From: Geodermatophilus obscurus
Lineage (GTDB): Bacteria > Actinomycetota > Actinomycetes > Mycobacteriales > Geodermatophilaceae
Length of the DNA: 64,000 nucleotides
Assembly (NCBI RefSeq): GCF_900115395.1
Contig: NZ_FOWE01000008.1
Location: 243,679 to 307,678 of the forward strand
Direction of reading: 5' to 3'
Part shown: piece after piece, positions 1-8,844 of the stretch
Position numbering within the stretch: the stretch's first letter is position 1
Layout: every line of letters starts with the position of its first letter
Program-made: the position numbers and the translations under genes
Notes under the pieces: generated by a model
Told to the model about the DNA's origin: nothing
The model's input: only the letters and a program-made list of their open reading frames with translations
Databases searched by the model: none

Positions 1-1047
1 GCCGGTGAGGACCCCGGCGAGGGCCAGTGCGAGCAGCGGCACCAGCGCCGCCGCGAGGGCCGACGTCCGGTCGGACAGGTCCATCGCCCGGCCCTGTCCG
101 CGGCGCCGCCGGCAGGTGAGGACCGCGACCAGGCCGAGGGCGAGCAGGACCCACGTGCTGCGCAGCGTCCCCACCACCAGCCACGCGACCGCGGTGAGGC
201 GGTCGCCCCGCAGGCCCGCCAGCTGGTCGACCAGCCAGCCGTCCCCGCCGCGCAGCCCGCTCCAGGCGAACGCCACCACCAGCAGCCCGTACAGGGCCAG
301 GGCGAGCACCACCAGCACCCCGGCCAGCAGACCCGCGGCCGCTCCCCGGACCGCGAGGCGCTGCGCCGGGGCACCGGGGTGGCGACGGCCGAGCGCCCGC
401 ACCGTGCGGGTCCCGCCGAGCCAGCCGGCGGTGGCGCGGACGACGTCGGGGTGCCGGCCGATCCAGTGGCCGGCCACGACCACCGCGGCACCGGCCAGCG
501 CGACGACGACGAGGGCGCCCCCGCCGCGTCCGACGTACCGGCTCACCTCCGCGTAGGACGCCCCGACGGCGTACCCGGCGCCGGTCAGGGTGGCGCTCCA
601 GACGACGGCCGACGGCACCGCGAGCACCAGGTAGCGCGACCAGGACAGCCCGGACCCGCCGGCCAGCCGCGGCACCACGGTGCGGGCGACGGTCACCCAC
701 CGCGCCAGCGCCACCACCGGCCGGCCGACGCGGCGGTAGAGGTCGGCCGCCCGGTCCCACCCGCGCTGCAGACCCGGACGCCGCGCGGGCGCGCCCCCGG
801 CCGCCGTCCCCGCGCGCCGCCGGCCGGCGGCGAAGGCCAGGGCGTCGCCGCCGGACGCGGCCCCGGCGACGAGGACCGCCGCGACCCAGAGCGGGACGAC
901 GCCGAGCCCGGCGACGAAGCCGGTGAGGACGACCGAGGCGACGCTGGGCAGCACGACACCGGCGAGCACCGCGGGCTCGGTCGCGACGACCGCGCAGGTG
1001 ACCAGCAGCACGAGCCAGGGCGGCAGACCGGCGAGGACCTCGATCAC
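1..1047 (-). CDS. DedA-family membrane protein, probable DedA-PAP2 fusion (partial, runs off the window)
   Basis: Reading the minus strand from a GTG at 1045-1047 gives 349 codons without a stop up to base 1. The first ~215 residues look like a DedA/VTT domain: a hydrophobic start, then TEPAVLAGVVLP and a downstream R-x(3)-P-x-L-AGGSG segment followed by W-x(8)-GYAVG, the usual DedA re-entrant and helix pattern. Beyond ~residue 225 further hydrophobic segments follow (LLAGVLVVLALALYGLL and others), resembling the linker and start of a PAP2 phosphatase as in known DedA-PAP2 fusions; the phosphatase motifs would lie outside the window. DedA proteins act in membrane homeostasis and lipid flipping. 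The gene lies 16 bp after the SDR gene and probably shares its transcript. The fusion is an inference. Confidence 0.7.
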   Translation of the reverse strand, partial: MIEVLAGLPPWLVLLVTCAVVATEPAVLAGVVLPSVASVVLTGFVAGLGVVPLWVAAVLVAGAASGGDALAFAAGRRRAGTAAGGAPARRPGLQRGWDRAADLYRRVGRPVVALARWVTVARTVVPRLAGGSGLSWSRYLVLAVPSAVVWSATLTGAGYAVGASYAEVSRYVGRGGGALVVVALAGAAVVVAGHWIGRHPDVVRATAGWLGGTRTVRALGRRHPGAPAQRLAVRGAAAGLLAGVLVVLALALYGLLVVAFAWSGLRGGDGWLVDQLAGLRGDRLTAVAWLVVGTLRSTWVLLALGLVAVLTCRRRRGQGRAMDLSDRTSALAAALVPLLALALAGVLTG

Positions 1048-1063
1048 CGGCCGGGCCGGGGGC

Positions 1064-1756
1064 TCACCAGGGGACCGGCCGCCCGTCGCGGGTGAAGGTG
1101 CCGCTGGGCCCGTCGTCGGGCAGGTCGACGGCGTACAGGACGCTCGCGGCGCCGTCGGCGACCGGGCGCCCGCCGGCGCCGCCCATGTCGGTGGCCACCC
1201 ACCCCGGGCAGACCGCGTTGACCAGCACGCGGCGGCGACGCAGGTCCGCGGCGAGCTTCACCGTCAGCATGTCCAGCGCGGCCTTGGACACCGAGTAGGC
1301 GGGCGCTCCCCCGGCGCCGGCGGTCTCGCCGAAGGAGCCGGCGCCGCTGGACACGTTGACCAGGCGGCCGCCGGGCCGAAGCAGCGGTGCCAGCGCCACG
1401 GCCGTCCGCCAGGCGCCGACCACGTTGACGGCGAAGGCCTCCTCGACCACGCCGAGGTCTGCCTCCGCCGCGCTCTGCCAGGTGTCGTAGTGGACGCCGG
1501 CGTTGTTGACCAGCACGTCCAAGCCTCCGTGCCCGGCCCGCAGCCAGGCCGCCAGCGCATCGACGCTGCCCTGGTCGGTGACGTCGAGCCCGCGGACGAC
1601 GACGGGGCCGGTCATGCCCCGGGCCGCCTCCTGCCCGCGGGCCTCGTCGCGCGACCCGAGGACCGTGGTCACCCCGCGGGCGGCGAGCAGGCGCGCCACC
1701 TCGCGCCCGATGCCGCGGTTGGCGCCGGTCACGACGGCGACGCCGGTGGTCCTCAC
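1064..1756 (-). CDS. short-chain dehydrogenase/reductase (SDR)
   Basis: 230-residue classical SDR. The Rossmann glycine motif TGANRGIG lies at residues ~9-16, followed by an acceptor loop with GSRDEA that suggests NADP(H) preference. NNAGVHYD marks the fourth strand; the catalytic Ser is in NVSSGAG, the Tyr and Lys in YSVSK, and PGWVATDM follows as in carbonyl-reductase-like SDRs. The substrate cannot be told from sequence. The GTG start at 1754-1756 overlaps the stop of the small upstream ORF by 4 bp (GTGA), so translation is probably coupled. Neighbours are an alpha/beta hydrolase upstream and a DedA protein downstream. Confidence 0.9.
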   Translation of the reverse strand: MRTTGVAVVTGANRGIGREVARLLAARGVTTVLGSRDEARGQEAARGMTGPVVVRGLDVTDQGSVDALAAWLRAGHGGLDVLVNNAGVHYDTWQSAAEADLGVVEEAFAVNVVGAWRTAVALAPLLRPGGRLVNVSSGAGSFGETAGAGGAPAYSVSKAALDMLTVKLAADLRRRRVLVNAVCPGWVATDMGGAGGRPVADGAASVLYAVDLPDDGPSGTFTRDGRPVPW

Positions 1757-1929
1757 CGCCGCTCCGGGTCGGCGCCCGGGGCCCGCTCGGACCGGGCCGG
1801 GCACGCACCCACCGGGTCGTCGACGAGGACGGCCGGGACGAGCGCACCGGTGGGGGCCAGCAGCAGGACCCGCACCACCACGGCGGCGTCGCGGCCGGCC
1901 GCACCGTCCGGCCGGGGACGGCGGCTCAT
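1753..1929 (-). CDS. small hypothetical protein (58 aa)
   Basis: Short ORF beginning ATG at 1927-1929 (MSRRPRPDG...) and ending in a 4-bp overlap with the SDR start. Nearly every third codon position is G or C, as in neighbouring genes. A single hydrophobic stretch (AVVVRVLLLAPTGALVPAVLV, about residues 15-35) is followed by DDPVGACPARSERAP. No family is recognised; the hydrophobic strand pair loosely recalls the start of a NUDIX domain, but no NUDIX box follows. It could be a coupled leader-type peptide, a remnant, or non-coding. Confidence 0.4.
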   Translation of the reverse strand: MSRRPRPDGAAGRDAAVVVRVLLLAPTGALVPAVLVDDPVGACPARSERAPGADPERR

Positions 1930-2042
1930 GACCACCGTCCGGCCCGGACCCGGCACGCGCGCCACGGCCCACCGCCGGGCACGGCGCGGCCGGCGGCCGG
2001 CGAGGCAGGTCACGACCGGGCGCCCGGTGCCGGCCGGCGAGC

Positions 2043-3017
2043 TCACCGCAGCGCGTCCGCGAAGTGCGCGCCGGCGAGCGACACCGCGTCGTCGACGTGG
2101 ACGTCGCCGTCGTAGAAGTCGAACTGGGTGCCGTCCAGCCAGTGCTGGTCGACGTCGCCGGGCACCGCCGCCGCGAGCCGGTGGGCACCGAGCGGGACGG
2201 CGGCGTCCTCGCTGTGCACGAGGAGGACCGGCTGGCGCACCCGCCGCGCCGCCGCGATCGGGTCGTAGGTGAGCCACCCGGGCCAGGCCATGACGGCGAA
2301 CCGGTTGCCCCACGCGGGCACCGCGCCGCGCAGCGGGTCGAGGTAGAAGTCGACGTCGAACGGCATGGCGGCCAGGGGGTCGCCGGACCCCACCGCCGGG
2401 ACGTAGGTGACCTCCCCCGTCCCCTCGTGGTGGCTGCGCGCGCGGGCTCCGGCGGTCATGCGCAGCGCCACCTCGTCGGCCCCGCCGTAGGTGTCGGCCA
2501 CGATCTGCGCGTCGTGCAGCCACGGCGCGACCAGCGCCAGGGCGCGCACCCTCCGGTCGGTGACGGCGTTGCTGACCGTGTAGCCGGCCGAGGCGCACAC
2601 GCCGAGCGCGCCGACCCGCCGCGGGTCGACGACGTCCGCCGGCCGGCCAGGTAGCCGACGGCGGCCCCGATGTCGCGGGCCTTGAGGGCCGGCGACTCGT
2701 AGTCGCGCAGGGCTCCCCCCGCTGGCGCCGTAGCCGGTGTGGTCGAAGGCCAGGGTGGCGAAGCCCCGGGCAGCCAGGCGCGCGGCGTACCGGTCGGCCA
2801 TCTGCTCGCGGACGCTGGTCCAGCTGCCGGTGACGACCACACCCGGCAGGGGTCCGCGGGCGTTGCCCGGCCGGTACAGCACTCCGGCCAGCGGGGTGCC
2901 GTGCGCGGGGAAGACGACGGCCTCGGCCGTCACGCCGTCGGTCCGGCGGCGCACCTCGTCACGGATCCGGGCCGGCGCGAGGCCCGTGCGGACGGGCATC
3001 GGCGGTGCGCTGGTCAT
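2043..3017 (-). CDS. alpha/beta hydrolase with two compensating single-base frame shifts
   Basis: 324 codons from ATG 3015-3017, preceded by a good GGAGGTGG ribosome site. The protein begins MTSAPPMPVRTG and has the alpha/beta-hydrolase layout: oxyanion-loop region VVTGSWTSVREQMADRYA, the HTGYGASGG turn, a nucleophile elbow GVCASAGYT, an acid-region strand QPVLLVHSEDAAVP and a C-terminal VHVDDAV segment holding a candidate His. It resembles YcjY/dienelactone-hydrolase-type enzymes. Between about 2640 and 2720 (minus strand) the frame slips for ~25 residues: the alternative frame there reads the expected ALRDYESPALKARDIGAAVG. One extra base in the run of six C at 2715-2720 and one missing base near 2639-2646 explain it, so the given translation is probably wrong there. 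Confidence 0.8.
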   Translation of the reverse strand: MTSAPPMPVRTGLAPARIRDEVRRRTDGVTAEAVVFPAHGTPLAGVLYRPGNARGPLPGVVVTGSWTSVREQMADRYAARLAARGFATLAFDHTGYGASGGSPARLRVAGPQGPRHRGRRRLPGRPADVVDPRRVGALGVCASAGYTVSNAVTDRRVRALALVAPWLHDAQIVADTYGGADEVALRMTAGARARSHHEGTGEVTYVPAVGSGDPLAAMPFDVDFYLDPLRGAVPAWGNRFAVMAWPGWLTYDPIAAARRVRQPVLLVHSEDAAVPLGAHRLAAAVPGDVDQHWLDGTQFDFYDGDVHVDDAVSLAGAHFADALR

Positions 3018-3252
3018 GTGCCACCTCCACGGTCGGGGCGGACGGCGGTGCGAGGAGGGCGGAGGGCCCGGTCGAGTCCGTCCACGGTGGCGCGGGCCCG
3101 GCCCGGAGGCCAATACCGATGGCGATCGGCTCCGGCTATCGACCGTGCCGCCGTCCCCCCGAGGGGTGACGCCGCCGGGACGGGCGGTCGACCGGGGACG
3201 GGGAGCGGTCGATGACGTCCGGGCGACCACCCGCCGACCCGAGGACCGTGAC
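3018..3252. other. divergent intergenic region
   Basis: 235 bp between the divergent alpha/beta hydrolase and GGDEF-EAL genes. It must hold promoters in both directions. Only the two ribosome sites at its edges (GGAGGTGG for the hydrolase on the minus strand, GAGGACC for the GGDEF-EAL gene on the plus strand) are clear to me; I see no operator palindrome. Confidence 0.5.
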
Positions 3253-5575
3253 ATGAGCTCCCGTCCCGCGCTGCTGTGGCGAGGTGTGCACCGGCACCTG
3301 CGCCGCCCGGCCGACCTGGTGGAGCAGACCCGTCAGCTCTTCTACGTCCTGGCCCTCGTCCCGCTCGTGGTGGTCACGCCCGGGGCCGCGGTGCAGGCCG
3401 GTGGCGGCTGGTCGCGGGCGGCGGTGCTGACGGCCGGGGCCACCCTGGCCGGCTCGTGGACGCACCGCTACGTCACCGGGGTCCCGCGGTCGGCCCTCGA
3501 CCTCGCCGACGTCGTGGCGATCACGGTCTTCGCGCTCGCCGCCCCCGGGCCGGAGTGGGTCTTCGGCGTGCTTCCCGGGCATGTACCTGCGCGCCGTGTA
3601 CGGCCGGACGGCGCACGTCGCCGCCTACGCCGTGGCCATGTGCGCGGGGATGACGCTCGCGGCCCTCGCCTGGCCCGGCCTGCCCGGGCGCATGGAGGTC
3701 AACGACCCGGCGATCGTCTTCATGACCCTGCCGATCGTGGGGCTGACCGTCATCGGGGCGCGCCACCTGGCGGTGGCCCTGCTGGCGCGGGAGGCGACGC
3801 GGGAGCGCGACGCCGTCCTGGTGGCGCTGGGCGGGGAGCTGCTGGGCGTGACCGACCCGGTGGAGATCCGGCAGCGGGTGTGGGCTGCGGTCGAGGCCGT
3901 CTGCGCGAGCACGCCGGGCCTGCGGGCGCTGCTGGTGGGCGATGGCGACGCGGCCGGCCGGCCGGTGGTCGCCCGCAGCGGCGGCTTCGTGCACGACGTC
4001 GCGGTCCTCCCGCCCGCCGCGCTGGCGCCGGTGGCCGGCGGTGACGGCCTCGAGGTGGCCGACACCGCCCCGCTGACCGCGGCGACCGGGAGCGAGGCCG
4101 ACTGGGTGGTGCTGCCGGCGCTCTCCGCCCACCGGCACGTGCTCCTGGCCGGGGCGCCGGGCGGGGTGCCGACTGAGGTCCTGACCGCCTTGCGGTCGCT
4201 CGGCACCCTGGCCGCGCTGGCGCTGCGGGCCGGTGACGAGCGCCGCGACCTGGAGGTGCGGGCCCGCACCGACGCGCTCACCGGGCTGGCCAACCGCGGC
4301 GCCTTCGCCGCGGCCCTCGACGACGCCGCCGCGTCCGGCACCACGGACGTGTGGGTGCTCTTCGCCGACCTCGACGACTTCAAGACGGTCAACGACGCCC
4401 TCGGCCATGCCGTCGGTGACCTGCTGCTGCAGCACGTCGCGGCCCGGGTCGCCGGGACGATGCGGGAGCAGGACGTCTGTGCCCGGCTGGGCGGTGACGA
4501 GTTCGCCGCGCTCGTCCGTGGCGCGACCGAGGCCGAGGCCCGGGCGATCGCCGAGCGGCTGGTCGAGCGGCTGTCGGCGCCGGTGCGGCTGGACGGCCGG
4601 CTGGTCCAGGTCGGTGCCAGCGTCGGTCTCGCGCCGCTGGTGCCCGGCGTCTCCGGTGACGAGGCGGTGCAGCGGGCCGACCTGGCGATGTACGCGGCAA
4701 AGTCCTCGGGCAAGAACCGGGTGCGCACCTTCTCCCCGGCCCTGCGGGACGCCGTGGGAGGTCGGACGCTCGTCGGTGAGCTGCGCCGGGCGGTCGACGA
4801 GGAGCAGTTCGTCGTCCACTACCAGCCGATCGTGGCGGTCGCCGACGGCCGGTGCGCCGCCGTCGGGGCGCTGGTGCGCTGGGCGCACCCGACGCGCGGC
4901 CTGCTCTCCCCCGCCGCCTTCCTCGAGGCCGCGGAGGACAGCGGCCTGATCGTGGCGATCGGTGAGTCGGTGCTCCGGCGGGCCTGCGCCGACGCGGCCG
5001 GCTGGTCCGACGACCGGCCCGTGGCACTGCACGTCAACGTCGCCCCCGCCCAGCTGGCCGACCCCCGCTTCCCCGCCGTCGTCCGGGCGTGCCTGCGCGA
5101 GAGCGGGCTGGCGCCGGCACGGCTCGTCGTCGAGATCACCGAGTCGACGGCGCTGGACCTCGGCGCGGTGCAGCCCGCGCTGGACGCGCTGACCGGGCTC
5201 GGCGTCCGGCTGGCCGTCGACGACTTCGGCACCGGTTACTCCGCGCTGACCACGCTTCGGACGCTGCCGGTGGACGTGGTGAAGATCGACCGGTCGTTCG
5301 TGGCCGGGGCCGGTACCGAGGTGGTCGACCGGGCGGTGCTCGAGGCGGTCGTGCAGATGGCCGGCCGGCTCGGGCTCGAGACCGTCGCCGAGGGCGTGGA
5401 GGACCCCGCGCAACAGGAGTTCGTGGCCCGCGCCGGCGTCACCACCGTGCAGGGGTACCTGCACTCGCGCCCGGTGCCCTGCACCGAGCTCGCCGCCTGG
5501 CTGGCCGATCCGGCCCGCCGGCCGGCCGGCGCGGACCTGACCGCCGGTCCCCCCGTCAGTCTCACCCCCGCCTGA
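3253..5575 (+). CDS. membrane GGDEF-EAL protein (c-di-GMP turnover), frame broken at ~3580
   Basis: Two adjacent frames together encode a ~773-aa protein. The first (ATG 3253, ribosome site GAGGACC) carries hydrophobic segments up to VFGVLPG; the second continues MYLRAVYGR from 3581 with more membrane segments, a GAF-like region, GGDEF and EAL domains. Removing one base at ~3577-3580 joins them exactly. The cyclase domain has an intact GGDEF signature (RLGGDEFAALV, ~4489-4503) and an inhibitory I-site RxxD (REQD) five residues before it. The EAL domain keeps EITES, DDFGTGYS, KIDRSF and AEGVE, but the EAL motif itself reads G-A-L-V-R-W (4865-4873): the metal-binding Glu is Gly. Expected role: an inner-membrane diguanylate cyclase with a weak or dead phosphodiesterase half. 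Confidence 0.85.
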
Positions 5576-5811
5576 CCGCCCGCCCCGGGCGCAGTGCCGG
5601 CCCGGGTGCGGCGCCGGCGCGGCTCGGCGGTCCGCCCGGCCGCCCTGTCCCCGGGCCCTGTGCCCGGCCCTCGGGCGGGCCGGTGGACGACGGCCGCCCC
5701 GACCCTCCGAAGAGGGCCGGGGCGGGCCGGTGTCTCTGCCGGGCCCAGCAGTGCTGCCGGGCTCGGCAGGGGATGTCACCACGAGCGACGGGGACATCCC
5801 GAGCGGACCCG

Positions 5812-5835
5812 CCGGGACGCCGTGGGGCGTCCCGG
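5812..5835 (-). terminator. hairpin after nrdJ
   Basis: Perfect 10-bp stem CCGGGACGCC / GGCGTCCCGG with a GTGG tetraloop, 12 bp beyond the nrdJ stop and in the convergent gap with the GGDEF-EAL gene. There is no T-run, as usual in high-GC actinobacteria. The rest of 5576-5847 shows only weaker inverted repeats and no plausible gene. Confidence 0.65.
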
Positions 5836-5847
5836 CGAGCCGTGCCG

Positions 5848-8727
5848 TCAGCTGCAGCCGCTGGTGGAGCCGCAGCCCTCGCAGACGTAGCAGCTGCCGG
5901 CGGGGCGCATCTTCGTGCCGCAGGTCATGCACAGCGGCGCGTCGGTGGCGGTGCCGGTGACCAGCTCGAGGAGCTCGGCCGAGGAGTGGGCCTCCTTGAC
6001 CGGCTTGTCCGCGATCTCGGGCTTGGCCGGCTGCTCGGTCGGCACCGAGCCGCGCAGCGCCTCGACGTCGACCTCCTCGGCCTCGACGACCTCGGCGGTC
6101 GAGGCGGAGCTGCCGTAGGTGCCCGCGACCTGCGCCGCGCGCTCCTCGGCGGTGAAGATGCCGAGGGTGGCGCGTGCCTCGACCGGCAGGTGGTCGAGGG
6201 CCAGGCGCCGGAAGATGTAGTCCATCACCGACTGGGCGATCCGGATGTCCGGGTCGTCGGTCATGCCGGCCGGCTCGAAGCGCATGTTGGTGAACTTCTG
6301 GATGTAGGTCTCCAGCGGCACACCGTGCTGCAGCGCGATCGAGATGCCGATCGAGAAGGCGTCCATGACACCGGCCAGGGTCGAGCCCTGCTTGCCCAGC
6401 TTGAGGAACACCTCGCCGAGGCTGCCGTCCTCGTACATCCCGGCGGTCATGTAGCCCTCGGCACCGGCGACGCTGAACGACGTCGTCATGCTCTGGCGCT
6501 TCTTCGGCAGCCGGCGGCGCACCGGGTGCGACGTCGTGGTGACCGGGGCGGCCTCCACCTCGACCGTCGCGTCCGCCTTCTTGGCCCCGTTCTTGGCGGA
6601 GTGCGCGTCGGACAGCGGCTGACCGACCTTGCAGTTGTCGCGGTAGATCGCCAGCGCCTTGAGGCCGTACTTCCAGCCCTGGAAGTAGATGTTCTCGACG
6701 TCCTCGACGGTCGCCGTCTCCGGCATGTTGACCGTCTTGCTGATGGCGCCGGAGATGAACGGCTGCACCGCGGCCATCATCCGGACGTGCCCCATCGGGG
6801 AGATGGCCCGCTCGCCCATCGCGCAGTCGAACACCTCGTAGTGCTCGGGGCGCAGGCTCGGGGCGTCGACGACGTGGCCGTGCTCGGCGATGTACTCGAC
6901 GATCGCCTCGACCTGCTCGTCCTGGTAGCCGAGGCTCTTCAGCGCCCGCGGGACCGTCTGGTTGACGATCTGCATGGACCCGCCGCCGACCAGCTTCTTG
7001 TACTTGACCAGCGAGAAGTCCGGCTCGATGCCGGTCGTGTCGCAGTCCATCATGAAGCCGATGGTCCCGGTGGGGGCGAGCACCGAGGCCTGGGCGTTGC
7101 GCCAGCCGTTCTCGGCGCCGATCTCCAGGCACTCCTGCCACTGGGCGGTGGCGGCCTTGAGCACGTCGGCGTCGTCGGCGCCGACCGGGCGGATGGCGTC
7201 GTTGGCCGCGGCGTGCTTGCGCATGACCCGGGCGTGGGCGTCGGCGTTGCGGGCGAAGCCCTCGTAGGCCCCGACGATGCCGGCGAGCTCGGCGGAGCGC
7301 CGGTAGGCGGTGCCGGTCATCAGCGAGGTGATCGCCGCCGCGAGGGTCTGCCCGCCACGCGAGTCGTACGCGTGACCGGTGGCCATCAGCAGCGCGCCGA
7401 GGTTGGCGTAGCCGATGCCCAGCTGGCGGTAGGCGCGGGTGGTCTCACCGATCGGCTCGGTCGGGAAGTCGGCGAAGCAGATGGAGATGTCCATCGCCGT
7501 GATGACCAGCTCGACGGCCTTGACGAACGTGCGCGCGTCGAAGGTGCCGTCGTCCTTGAGGAACTTCATGAGGTTCAGCGACGCGAGGTTGCACGAGCTG
7601 TTGTCCAGGCTCATGTACTCCGAGCAGGGGTTGGACGCGTTGATCCGGCCCGTCTCGGGGTTGGTGTGCCAGTCGTTGATCGTGTCGTCGTACTGGATGC
7701 CCGGGTCGGCGCACTCCCAGGCGGCCTTCGTGACCTTGCGGAACAGCGCCTTGGCGTCGACGGTCTCGATGACCGAGCCGTCGAGGCGGGAGCGCAGACC
7801 GAAGTCGCCGCCCTCCTCGACCGCGCGCATGAACTCGTCGGAGACGCGGACGCTGTTGTTCGCGTTCTGGTACTGGACGCTGGTGATGTCCTTGCCGCCG
7901 AGGTCCATGTCGTACCCGGCGTCGCGCAGCGCGCGGATCTTGTCCTCCTCGCGCGCCTTGGTCTCGATGAACTCCTCGACGTCGGGGTGGTCGATGTCGA
8001 GGACGACCATCTTGGCCGCGCGGCGGGTGGCGCCACCGGACTTGATCGTCCCGGCGGAGGCGTCGGCGCCGCGCATGAAGCTGACCGGGCCGGAGGCGGT
8101 GCCGCCGGAGGACAGCAGCTCCTTGGACGAGCGGATGCGGGAGAGGTTCAGGCCGGCGCCGGAGCCGCCCTTGAAGATCAGCCCCTCCTCCCGGTACCAG
8201 TTGAGGATCGAGTCCATCGTGTCGTCGACGGCGAGGATGAAGCACGCGCTGACCTGCTGCGGCGCGCTCGTGCCGACGTTGAACCACACGGGGCTGTTGA
8301 AGCTGAACACCTGGTGCAGCAGCATCCAGGTCAGCTCGTGCTCGAAGACCTCGGCGTCGCCCTCGGTGGCGAAGTAGCCGTGCTCGCGGCCGGCGGCGGC
8401 GTAGGTGAGCACCACCCGGTCGATGAGCTGACGCAGGCTGGTCTCCCGCTGCGGGGTGCCGACGGCGCCACGGAAGTACTTCGTGGTGACGATGTTGGTG
8501 GCGTTGATGCTCCACTCGGCGGGGAACTCGACACCGCGCTGCTCGAAGTTCACCGAGCCGTCGCGCCAGTTGGTCATGACGACGTCGCGGCGCTCCCACG
8601 TCGCCTCGTCGTACGGGTGCACCCCGGCGGTCGTGTAGACCCGCTTGACCTTCAGGCCCTTCCCCCTGGTCGGCGCCTTGACGGCCCGACGCGTACGGCC
8701 TGCCGGGCGGTCCTCGATCTCGGTCAC
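5848..8727 (-). CDS. nrdJ: vitamin B12-dependent (class II) ribonucleotide reductase
   Basis: 959 aa, the usual length for actinobacterial NrdJ. It reduces ribonucleoside diphosphates to deoxynucleotides using adenosylcobalamin to make the thiyl radical, so it works with or without oxygen. Visible elements are the N-terminal redox cysteine in SACFI, the substrate loop GGSGAGLNLSRIR, the NPCSE motif at about residue 365 with the radical cysteine and catalytic Glu, the second redox cysteine in SSCNLASLNL, and a Cys-rich C-terminus (CMTCGTKM...CYVCEGC...GCS) that serves as zinc site and shuttle. GTG start at 8725-8727 after GAGGGAG. It lies 117 bp downstream of nrdR and is probably co-transcribed from the NrdR-boxed promoter near 9607-9636. 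Confidence 0.97.
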   Translation of the reverse strand: MTEIEDRPAGRTRRAVKAPTRGKGLKVKRVYTTAGVHPYDEATWERRDVVMTNWRDGSVNFEQRGVEFPAEWSINATNIVTTKYFRGAVGTPQRETSLRQLIDRVVLTYAAAGREHGYFATEGDAEVFEHELTWMLLHQVFSFNSPVWFNVGTSAPQQVSACFILAVDDTMDSILNWYREEGLIFKGGSGAGLNLSRIRSSKELLSSGGTASGPVSFMRGADASAGTIKSGGATRRAAKMVVLDIDHPDVEEFIETKAREEDKIRALRDAGYDMDLGGKDITSVQYQNANNSVRVSDEFMRAVEEGGDFGLRSRLDGSVIETVDAKALFRKVTKAAWECADPGIQYDDTINDWHTNPETGRINASNPCSEYMSLDNSSCNLASLNLMKFLKDDGTFDARTFVKAVELVITAMDISICFADFPTEPIGETTRAYRQLGIGYANLGALLMATGHAYDSRGGQTLAAAITSLMTGTAYRRSAELAGIVGAYEGFARNADAHARVMRKHAAANDAIRPVGADDADVLKAATAQWQECLEIGAENGWRNAQASVLAPTGTIGFMMDCDTTGIEPDFSLVKYKKLVGGGSMQIVNQTVPRALKSLGYQDEQVEAIVEYIAEHGHVVDAPSLRPEHYEVFDCAMGERAISPMGHVRMMAAVQPFISGAISKTVNMPETATVEDVENIYFQGWKYGLKALAIYRDNCKVGQPLSDAHSAKNGAKKADATVEVEAAPVTTTSHPVRRRLPKKRQSMTTSFSVAGAEGYMTAGMYEDGSLGEVFLKLGKQGSTLAGVMDAFSIGISIALQHGVPLETYIQKFTNMRFEPAGMTDDPDIRIAQSVMDYIFRRLALDHLPVEARATLGIFTAEERAAQVAGTYGSSASTAEVVEAEEVDVEALRGSVPTEQPAKPEIADKPVKEAHSSAELLELVTGTATDAPLCMTCGTKMRPAGSCYVCEGCGSTSGCS

Positions 8728-8844
8728 GAGCTCTCCCTCGGTGAGTGGTCCGGGCGGCTGGGGAAGAGAGCCACCCTGTTCCTATCTGGCGGTGCTGACG
8801 GTTTCTGGTCGTGCTGCGCGGCCGGCGGCGCTGCCGGCCGGTGG

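Noticed and set aside
3521..7141. A 1,206-codon minus-strand frame across the GGDEF-EAL gene and part of nrdJ
   Set aside because: Antisense to the GGDEF-EAL gene and out of frame with nrdJ; composition is a shadow, no motif.
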